DNA of 33,187 bases from JACVSF01 sp036702855 (lineage in GTDB: Bacteria > Cyanobacteriota > Cyanobacteriia > Phormidesmidales > Phormidesmidaceae). The stretch lies in assembly GCA_036702855.1 (NCBI GenBank), contig DATNQF010000221.1, positions 1-33,187 on the forward strand. Direction: 5' to 3'. The position numbers were made by a program, and so were the translations under genes. Positions 15,266 through 21,238 of this stretch are shown piece by piece. The first letter of the stretch is position 1. Every line of letters begins with the position of its first letter. The notes below the pieces were generated by a model. That model was not told the origin of the DNA, made no database searches, and saw only the letters and a program-made list of their open reading frames with translations.

Positions 15266-16255
15266 TTAAAACTCAATCTGGTCAATAACATTGCGCAGCG
15301 TCTCGGCAGAGGCTTGCAACTTGCTCTGCTCAGTCTCGCTAAGAGGCACCTTGAGAACACGGGAAACCCCCATCCGATTGACCACAGCGGGCAAGCTGAG
15401 AGAGACATCTTTCACCCCACAGACCTCGTCGAGCAGAGAACTCACAGTCAGTACCCGGTTTTGGTCGCGCACAATAGATTGCACAATCTGGGTTACGGCC
15501 AGCCCAATGGCATAGCTGGTGTAGCCCTTGCGTTGAATAATCTCGTAAGCAGCATTTTTAGTCTGAGAAAAGATGTCATCCATTTCTTGACGCTCTTTTT
15601 CAGGCATCGTCTCGGAGTAGAGCGGTGCCCCAGCAATATTGGTCTGGCTCCAGAAGGGCACTTCACTATCACCATGTTCGCCAATCACGTAGGCGTGGAG
15701 ACTGCGCGGGTCAACTTGAAGCTTGCGGGCCAGCAAAAACCGAAAACGACCAGTATCTAGAACAGTTCCAGAGCCTAGCACTCTAGCTCTAGGCAAGCCT
15801 GATAGTTTCCAGGCAGCGTAGGTTAGAACGTCAACCGGATTGGTTACCATCAGCAAGATTGCATCCGGAGCATGGCTGACAATGTCGGGAATCATTTTCT
15901 TCAGAATCTCGACATTTTTCCGCACCAGATCCAATCGGGTTTCCCCTGGCTTTTGGGCAGCCCCAGCCGTCACAATTACAATGTCGGCTCCAGCAGCATC
16001 AGCCATTGTGCCCGCCCGGATAACGCTCGGTTGGACAAAGGGCATGCCCTGCTCTAGGTCCATAACTTCTCCTTCGAGCTTTTCCTGGTTGGTATCTACC
16101 AACACCATCTCATCAAAAACGTTTTGAATGAGCAGGGAATAGGCACAGGCCATGCCAACCTGCCCGGCCCCTACAATCACCCCTTTTAACGGGCGAAGGG
16201 GATCAATGTGCATTTCTTCGGGCAGAGGATTCGTGATAAATAGCGTGTCAAACAT
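15266..16255 (-). CDS. ldh: L-lactate dehydrogenase
   Basis: A 329-residue Rossmann-fold enzyme reducing pyruvate to L-lactate with NADH. The nucleotide loop is VIVGAGQVGMA, and Asp54 (VLVDTN) selects NAD. The specificity residue is Gln101 in TAGAAQKPGETR, which distinguishes lactate from malate dehydrogenase (Arg). Catalytic residues are Arg107, Asp167, Arg170 and His194 (IGEHGDSEVPFWSQ). About 20 residues precede the Rossmann core, slightly longer than many LDHs, so Met15 is an alternative start. It leads a two-gene unit with gpmA. L-LDH is patchily distributed in cyanobacteria and points to dark or anoxic fermentation of glycogen. Confidence 0.93.
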   Translation of the reverse strand: MFDTLFITNPLPEEMHIDPLRPLKGVIVGAGQVGMACAYSLLIQNVFDEMVLVDTNQEKLEGEVMDLEQGMPFVQPSVIRAGTMADAAGADIVIVTAGAAQKPGETRLDLVRKNVEILKKMIPDIVSHAPDAILLMVTNPVDVLTYAAWKLSGLPRARVLGSGTVLDTGRFRFLLARKLQVDPRSLHAYVIGEHGDSEVPFWSQTNIAGAPLYSETMPEKERQEMDDIFSQTKNAAYEIIQRKGYTSYAIGLAVTQIVQSIVRDQNRVLTVSSLLDEVCGVKDVSLSLPAVVNRMGVSRVLKVPLSETEQSKLQASAETLRNVIDQIEF

Positions 16256-16884
16256 AGGCTTTAGGGGCTAGCAGCAGAGCATTGAACGGGGTGTTGAGTT
16301 GGACCGCATCGCAATTGGGCTTCCCAAGGTTGAAAGCTGAGAGTTGCAAGGGCGTCAGGAAAAGCGCAAATAATTTCTTGGCTCAATTCATGGCTGAAGT
16401 TCACCCAAAGAAAAGCTTCAGATTTTTAAGAAAGCTTTGTACAGATGCCCAGATTGTCCCTAATCTCGGCTAATACACCTTCCTTAGAAAGGGGGACTTT
16501 GTATCGGGTTTCCTTCTCTTTCTAAGAGAGATTCTTCCGTTTTCGGGAAATATGCCCTCTATCCCTTAAGGATCTTCTGGAAAAGGGAAGGGATTATTAA
16601 AGGTGCGATCGCATTTCCAGCCATCTCTACTCCCATAGAACTTGCGTTCTGTTAACAACTCAAATGAGTGGGAAAAGGACAGCAATAATAATAGGTAACT
16701 CTAGATACGGTAAGTTCCGCCGCCCTTCGTTCGGTCTGGTTGCTCCCAAAATTCTTCAAACTCACTTTTGGCACCGGGTATCTGTACCCTATCAGCGGTT
16801 GGGGATAGCCAGAGTTTTCGTCTTGCTGCGCTCGTCTTTACTGTTATCTAAGACAGTCCGTCTAAACCGAGGAGACAAGCTGCC
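16256..16884. other. Divergent intergenic region with two stems
   Basis: No supported gene. CTTAGAAAG (16483-16491) pairs with CTTTCTAAG (16518-16526), and ATCCCTT (16561-16567) with AAGGGAT (16588-16594). A HIP1 lies at 16605-16612. The region contains the ldh promoter on the left and the pentapeptide-gene promoter on the right. Confidence 0.45.
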
Positions 16885-17415
16885 ATGAACATCCAACAGT
16901 TTTTGCATGAATACAACCAGGGCTACCGTGATTTTTCAAAGATCATGCTTTGCCGGACTAACCTGAGTGATGCCAAGCTGAGCGGTATTGATTTGAGCGA
17001 CACCGATCTCAGTGGTTCAGACTTGAGCGGCGCTGATCTTAGCAGGGCCAACCTCAAGGGTGCCAACTTGACCAATGCTGACCTAAAAGGAGCAGACCTC
17101 AGCGGGGCCGACTTGCAGGATGTGAACTTCATCGGAGCCGACTTGCGCCGAGCTAGCCTAGTTGGGGCTGACTTGACCCAAGCCGATCTGAGAAGTGCCG
17201 ATCTAGAAGGGGCTGATCTGCGAGGAGCAAGCCTCAGAGATGTTGCCCTGAGCGGCGCAATTTTGCGCAAAGTCAATTTGGCCAGCGCTTGCCTCGAAGG
17301 CACCGACATTACAGGAGCTGACCTAGAGGGCGCAAACCTTAATCTCTTGAAGACTTTCAGTAAGGACTGCGAAACAGGCACCTTCCGCCGCTGGGTGTCT
17401 TGGGGAAGCCACTGA
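16885..17415 (+). CDS. Pentapeptide-repeat protein
   Basis: A 176-residue protein. After a 20-residue N-terminal segment (MNIQQFLHEYNQGYRDFSK), roughly 25 continuous A(D/N)LxX repeats run from about residue 24 to 153, for example LSGADLSRANLKGANL, giving a right-handed quadrilateral beta-helix. A short capping tail ends RRWVSWGSH. There is no signal peptide, so it is probably cytoplasmic. Cyanobacteria carry dozens of such proteins, and most are uncharacterised. The GGAG at 16871-16874 is about 10 bases from ATG 16885. The repeated codons also create a full-length antisense reading frame that is not a gene. Confidence 0.9.
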   Translation: MNIQQFLHEYNQGYRDFSKIMLCRTNLSDAKLSGIDLSDTDLSGSDLSGADLSRANLKGANLTNADLKGADLSGADLQDVNFIGADLRRASLVGADLTQADLRSADLEGADLRGASLRDVALSGAILRKVNLASACLEGTDITGADLEGANLNLLKTFSKDCETGTFRRWVSWGSH

Positions 17416-17437
17416 ACACGTTCTGCGGGTCTAGGCG

Positions 17438-17467
17438 CTAGGGGCGCAACGACACCAGCGCCCCTAG
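17438..17467. terminator. GC-rich hairpin between convergent genes
   Basis: CTAGGGGCGC (17438-17447) pairs perfectly with GCGCCCCTAG (17458-17467) across a 10-nt loop, between the pentapeptide gene and the minus-strand membrane protein gene. Likely bidirectional terminator. Confidence 0.7.
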
Positions 17468-17488
17468 ACAAACACTGTAGTTATCTCG

Positions 17489-18310
17489 TTATTTAGCAGC
17501 GCCCTTTTGCTGATCATTTTGAGGAGTCGGGGAATACTCGGTAGATCGCTGTAGCTGTGAGGCCTTGTCAGTATCAAAATCAAGCGTCACCATGCCGAGC
17601 TCTACTAATGTGTCATCAATTTGGTAAATAAACTTAGCAGCCGAAGGGCTGTCAGTCACAGACTGTTGCGTGGCCCAATAGCTAAGAATGGCATTTCGCA
17701 GGTTAGAGTAATCCGCAAACAAATTCTGATTGAGTTCAATATTCTTTTGATACTTGAAGATCAAAATTAGGTTGCTGTGGAAGAGAACTAAGCCTGACGT
17801 TAGAATAAACAGACTAATGACAGCATTATTCACTCGCTCCCAGCCCAACTTGCTGATAAAAAAGAGGCTGATAGAGGCAACTCCCATAGAGAGAGTAATG
17901 GTACTCAGACTAATGAAGTTCAGCCGATAAAACAGACTCATGACCTCAGCGTGAATGCGGATACGTCGCTGCACCTGGAGAAACTGATCCCTCATCCGGG
18001 CTTTCTCGGCAGGATTCGCTTCGACCTCTTTAACCAAAGCGTTGACTTCCTGGGTGTTTTTGGTATATCCGTCAAAGTTTAACCAAGCCTTCTCCTTTTG
18101 CACCCCATAGCTGAAGAGCACGATCGTTAATAGGGCGACGCTGGCAAAGAAGCTGCCTGCAATTGCAGCATGGCCTAATAGGGTCGGTTGACGGGTTTGA
18201 GGAGAGACCAAATATCGTAGCCAGTGAGGTCGTTCAGGAAACTCTACCTGACTATGCTGAACCTGCGGTCGAGACGATTCAAACTCTTGCCCTTCTTGTG
18301 CCAGTGCCAT
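17489..18310 (-). CDS. Unknown three-helix membrane protein
   Basis: About 273 residues from MALAQEGQEF at 18310; the frame also offers an ATG at 18337. Hydrophobic segments lie at about residues 50-72 (GSFFASVALLTIVLFSYGV), 132-155 (LSTITLSMGVASISLFFI) and 165-187 (AVISLFILTSGLVLFHSNLILIF). A charged helical stretch between the first and second (YTKNTQEVNALVKEVEANPAEKARMRDQFLQVQRR) looks like a coiled coil. The soluble tail is acidic, then ends in a Gln/Lys-rich tail. I do not recognise the family. It may be a scaffold or sensor, but this is a guess. Confidence 0.75.
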   Translation of the reverse strand: MALAQEGQEFESSRPQVQHSQVEFPERPHWLRYLVSPQTRQPTLLGHAAIAGSFFASVALLTIVLFSYGVQKEKAWLNFDGYTKNTQEVNALVKEVEANPAEKARMRDQFLQVQRRIRIHAEVMSLFYRLNFISLSTITLSMGVASISLFFISKLGWERVNNAVISLFILTSGLVLFHSNLILIFKYQKNIELNQNLFADYSNLRNAILSYWATQQSVTDSPSAAKFIYQIDDTLVELGMVTLDFDTDKASQLQRSTEYSPTPQNDQQKGAAK

Positions 18311-18604
18311 AGAGAAATGTTTCCTGCAAGGGATCATTGGCCTTTAAAGCTTTAGTGTACGGCTTCTGGCAGAGCTGGCTTAGAAGCAGTCATTAATTAA
18401 TAACAAACTGCCAATGCCTGGCTTGAAAATCGTCGGTTAAAACCGTCACTATCAAAGCCAACAAAGCATAAATACTTAGCTTTATGGCTGTTCGTGAATC
18501 ACCTGTTCAGGTTACGGTTCTCCTCCTATTAGCCACAGGAAAAAGATAGTTATATGAATTAACAGCCTGTATCAGGCTGTTTGATTAGTAGGGAGTCAAA
18601 AGTG
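18311..18604. other. Divergent promoter region
   Basis: Just under 300 bp between divergent genes. The only clear structure is ACAGCCTG-TAT-CAGGCTGT (18562-18580), immediately upstream of the ribosome-binding site GGGAG (18591-18595) of the next gene. Confidence 0.45.
18562..18580 (+). promoter_or_regulatory. Leader hairpin before the 81-residue protein
   Basis: Eight-base perfect arms with a 3-nt loop end 10 bases before the GGGAG ribosome-binding site. It could protect the mRNA 5' end or serve as an operator; no T-run supports termination. Confidence 0.4.
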
Positions 18605-18850
18605 ATGTTTCAACCAACCCATTTGTTGGTATCCCGTTCCAGGCAGACCCCAGTACAGCTCGTTTCCGGCACTCAAGGGTATTCACTTTACACCGAGCAG
18701 GAATGGAACCGAAGCAGTAAGCCTGCCTTTGAACTTCGTCCTAAGTTAGGCGTCTTTTGTCAGGGCATTCCTGTTGTGGGCTATCAACTCCAACCACTTC
18801 CCGTTAAAGAGAGTATTGAAGAGAATCCCAACGCAACAGCTTGCTTCTAA
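18605..18850 (+). CDS. Small conserved cyanobacterial protein, unknown function
   Basis: An 81-residue soluble protein beginning MFQPTHLLVSRSRQTPVQLV and including EQEWNRSSKPAFELRPKLGVFCQGIPVVGYQLQPL. From memory this short protein is widely conserved in cyanobacteria without an assigned role. GGGAG (18591-18595) is 9 bases from ATG 18605, which fixes the start over the upstream TTG at 18581. The sequence suggests a small beta-rich fold. It converges with the gene at 18868, with only 17 bp between stop codons. Confidence 0.75.
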   Translation: MFQPTHLLVSRSRQTPVQLVSGTQGYSLYTEQEWNRSSKPAFELRPKLGVFCQGIPVVGYQLQPLPVKESIEENPNATACF

Positions 18851-18867
18851 CCGCTGCACGCATTCAA

Positions 18868-19263
18868 TCAGTTCTTCTGGGTTTTGGCTGGGTCAATCCA
18901 CACGATCTGTCGATGATTGGGCGACTCTCGACCCGTCTGTTCCTGCATAATACTGCTGGTCTGGTGGGGATCAAAATAGCGGCTAAAGTCTGCCCTGAGG
19001 CGAGAGGTTTGACTTTCGGCATTGGTTACTGCCGCTTGCACTGCTTGCAATTCTTGGTGGTTGGCTTGGGTGTAGGGAACTAGACGCATTAAAGAAGTAG
19101 CGGTCGCACAAGTCAGCACGCCATTGACCACAAGCTTAGCCCCTATCTCAAACAAAAATCCCCGCTGAGTTCGCTGAGGGGCGACTCGACGACGAGGCTC
19201 AACCCGCCGCATACGACGGCGAGAACGCTGGGGATGCTCTGGGGGAAAGTAGGGACTTTGCAT
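18868..19263 (-). CDS. Conserved cyanobacterial single-helix protein, unknown function
   Basis: About 131 residues from MQSPYFPPEH. An Arg-rich N-terminus (RSRRRMRRVEPRRRVAPQRTQRG) precedes one hydrophobic segment (LVVNGVLTCATATSLMRLVPY). A coiled-coil-like stretch follows (ELQAVQAAVTNAESQTSRLRADFSRYFDP), then SSIMQEQTGRESPNHRQIVWI. The composition and the RxxFxRxFDP and MQEQ segments match a cyanobacterial family I have seen annotated only as hypothetical. The positive N-terminus should stay in the cytoplasm with the coiled coil on the far side of the membrane. The 19263 ATG is preferred over a GTG three codons upstream. Confidence 0.75.
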   Translation of the reverse strand: MQSPYFPPEHPQRSRRRMRRVEPRRRVAPQRTQRGFLFEIGAKLVVNGVLTCATATSLMRLVPYTQANHQELQAVQAAVTNAESQTSRLRADFSRYFDPHQTSSIMQEQTGRESPNHRQIVWIDPAKTQKN

Positions 19264-19547
19264 TACCAACACGATGCGTGAAAAGGGTGGGTTGACCTGA
19301 AGCCTGTTCAGGCGCTCTCAGGATAGCCTTCATTATGGAGGATAACTGCAAAATCGTTACGGAATGTTAGTGATTTCCCCTAGCGTCCTTCTTAAGCCGC
19401 AGAGTTCTTGTGTAGCAGCGCATACAGCGTTCCCAACAACAGCTCATCCTTGCTTTTGGGGGTCATCCTTGAGACAGATCTCGGCAGCGGCAGGGAGTGC
19501 AATGCGATCGCACTCAAAACTTTCACCAACAATACCTACAAGACCAC

Positions 19548-19583
19548 ACAAAAAACTCCTGGGTACTGCTGCACTCAGGAGTT
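19548..19583 (-). terminator. Intrinsic terminator of psaM transcript
   Basis: Read on the minus strand, AACTCCTG pairs with CAGGAGTT (forward 19576-19583 and 19554-19561) and runs directly into TTTTTTGTGTGG. The T-tract makes this a convincing Rho-independent terminator for minus-strand transcription from psaM. Confidence 0.8.
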
Positions 19584-19616
19584 CAAATTGCGAGGATTCG
19601 TTGAATGAATCAGGAA

Positions 19617-19644
19617 GTGGTGCAGAAAGTTCAGTCTGCACCAC
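19617..19644. repeat. Hairpin just after psaM
   Basis: GTGGTGCAGA (19617-19626) and TCTGCACCAC (19635-19644) form a 10-bp perfect stem with an 8-nt loop, 12 bases beyond the psaM stop. It has no T-run and lies before the real terminator, so it probably stabilises the short message. Confidence 0.6.
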
Positions 19645-19656
19645 CTCGGCTGAGGT

Positions 19657-19752
19657 CTACTTATAGAGTTCGGTAGACAGGCGGAAGGCCAGAATGCCGG
19701 GGATGAGAGCCACGACCAAAGCAATATAAACCTGAGTATCCGAAATAGACAT
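19657..19752 (-). CDS. psaM: Photosystem I reaction centre subunit XII (PsaM)
   Basis: A 31-codon gene translating as MSISDTQVYIALVVALIPGI followed by LAFRLSTELYK. It is a single transmembrane helix with the SDTQ N-terminus and the LAFRLSTELYK C-terminus that mark PsaM. PsaM lies at the trimer interface of photosystem I in the thylakoid membrane, next to PsaB and PsaI. ATG 19752 is preceded by AAGGA about 12 bases upstream. It is monocistronic, with a hairpin and an intrinsic terminator behind it, and divergent from phoU. The psaB gene in this window lies 12 kb away, on the same strand. Confidence 0.95.
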   Translation of the reverse strand: MSISDTQVYIALVVALIPGILAFRLSTELYK

Positions 19753-19852
19753 AATAAACCCAGTCCTTAAACGACAACGTTTACACGCTTGGAACTTATT
19801 TTTCACTAAGTTGATGAGTCTCGCCGAGGCCAAGACGCTATCTGTTACAGAG

Positions 19853-19860
19853 CTTAACCT
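19853..19860 (+). promoter_or_regulatory. Single Pho-box-like octamer
   Basis: CTTAACCT matches the repeat unit of the cyanobacterial SphR/PhoB box as I know it, and lies about 170 bp upstream of phoU. The neighbouring 11-bp positions do not repeat the unit, so functional significance is doubtful. Confidence 0.2.
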
Positions 19861-20026
19861 TCGCAGAGGTGGGCTTTGACAGATTCTGTAGGAGCTTGAA
19901 GCCGCTCTGCTGCGTTAGCAGGTCATCACCCCGTTTTAATAAACGTGATTTACCATGACATATCAATACTTACAATTTCTTTAAACTCCCAACTTGTATA
20001 TCTCTCTTTATTCAGGTGAGTCCCCA

Positions 20027-20680
20027 TTGGAAACAACGCGTCCAATCCGAACACAGTTTGAGCGGCAGCTATTGCGGGTCCAGCGAGATATGTTTCGGAT
20101 GGGGGCAATGGTTGAGCATTCCTGCGTGTTGGCAAGAGAGGCGCTGTGCGATCGCAACCTAAACTCGGCTCAGCAACTCGCTATCCACGACAAGCAAGTC
20201 GATCAGCTCTACCGTCAGATCGAACTTGATTGTGTTAACTTGCTGCTCTTACAGGCACCCGTCTCCGATGACATGCGTCGCCTCAGCGCTTTCATGCAAA
20301 TGATTCGCGATTTGGAGCGCATCGGTGATTATGCCAAAGACATTGGAGAAGTCAGCCTCAAGATCTTCCCCTACCCAGTGCATCCCCTCATGGGACGCAT
20401 TCAGACCATGCTCGATCGCTGCCGCTCGATGGTAGCAATGAGCCTAGTGGCGCTTTCGGACCTAGATGCGGCTTGCGGACTCGACATTAAAGAAAAGGAC
20501 GATGCCGTAGATGATGACTACGAAGAACTCTACGAACTGTTAGTTCATCCTGAAACGGAAGGGAGCGTCGAACCGATTGTGTTGTTAGTTCTAGCCATTC
20601 GCTACATGGAGCGAATTGCCGACCACGCCACCAATATTGGCAAACGGGTAGCCTATATAGTGACAGGAGAGCGCGCTTAA
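20027..20680 (+). CDS. phoU: Phosphate uptake regulator PhoU
   Basis: A 217-residue cytoplasmic protein of two similar three-helix bundles that represses the phosphate regulon by coupling the Pst transporter to the sensor kinase. The metal-binding E-R-I-x-D signatures appear as DLERIGDYAKDIGE in the first half and RYMERIADHATNIGK in the second. AGGTGAG (20014-20020) lies 6 bases before TTG 20027, which gives the usual PhoU length; a TTG at 19994 has no ribosome-binding site. No pst genes or two-component genes are adjacent. It is divergent from psaM. Identity is firm; its partners lie elsewhere. Confidence 0.93.
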   Translation: METTRPIRTQFERQLLRVQRDMFRMGAMVEHSCVLAREALCDRNLNSAQQLAIHDKQVDQLYRQIELDCVNLLLLQAPVSDDMRRLSAFMQMIRDLERIGDYAKDIGEVSLKIFPYPVHPLMGRIQTMLDRCRSMVAMSLVALSDLDAACGLDIKEKDDAVDDDYEELYELLVHPETEGSVEPIVLLVLAIRYMERIADHATNIGKRVAYIVTGERA

Positions 20681-21238
20681 GATCCCAGGCAGGATCAGGC
20701 GAGAGCCCAAAGCGTATCGAATCTTTACACGATATTGACAGAAAGGTTTGACAGGGTTCATTCCTTGCGAAACTATAGAATAGGGTAATTGCCTATCCTG
20801 GCTTTTGGCTTGTCCAAAGGGAGGAATGAAAAACGTTTGCGAGATAAGTTCATGAATCGGCAAACCGCTTTCAGCTCTCCGCCCATGTGACAGTTAAAGG
20901 ATCATATGTTTGGGGCATTTACCTGCTCTGTTGGCTCCGGAGCTTGCTAGCATTGCCTTGGTTAGAGGATTCCCCTGTAGTCGTGAACCCTCTCAAGCTT
21001 TGCAGCAGGTCCAACGCGACTGGGGCTTTCAAGTCCTCCACAGCAGCGCTCGATAGTCGAAAGGGCCGTTCCCTTCACCAAGTTTGACCTTAACTGTCTG
21101 CTTCAGGTCACTGGGTTCAAGGATTGGCTGGGCAAAACTGTCTGTGCGAAGTCAACAGAAAACCGGGTAATAAACTGCCAGGAACCTCTAAGAACTGGCA
21201 ACGGATAAGACCGAATACTTTGAAGGATTGATCGCTAC
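20681..21238. other. Gap between phoU and rnr, no convincing gene
   Basis: About 560 bp. A frame opening at GTG 20887 runs 66 codons with a hydrophobic start but no recognisable family or ribosome-binding site. A GGGAGGA motif at 20819 is followed too closely by ATG 20826 and a 9-codon frame. It may be a decayed gene or a long rnr leader. Confidence 0.4.

Larger units (their letters stand above)
19273..19656. other. Region downstream of psaM
   Basis: About 380 bp downstream of psaM on its strand, containing two hairpins (19554-19583 and 19617-19644). Left of 19550 I see only a 24-codon frame at 19392-19466 on the minus strand and no conserved gene; this part should hold the promoter of the 131-residue protein. 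Confidence 0.45.

Noticed and set aside
16664..16888. 74-codon ORF ending in ATGA overlap with the pentapeptide gene
   Set aside because: It has no ribosome-binding site and no protein-like pattern; the overlap is probably chance.
16923..17471. 182-codon ORF antisense to the pentapeptide gene
   Set aside because: The repetitive codons leave the opposite frame open, giving a low-complexity Ser/Ala/Arg protein that is an artefact.
19392..19466. 24-codon minus-strand frame (MTPKSKDELLLGTLYALLHKN...)
   Set aside because: It looks somewhat protein-like and has AGG just before the ATG, but it lies beyond the psaM terminator and is too short to support alone; conservation would be needed.
19364..19666. 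100-codon plus-strand ORF overlapping the psaM end
   Set aside because: It covers the psaM stop and its terminators in the opposite direction, with no family likeness.
20887..21087. 66-codon plus-strand ORF before rnr
   Set aside because: It has a GTG start without a ribosome-binding site, and only the first third is hydrophobic; no family recognised.
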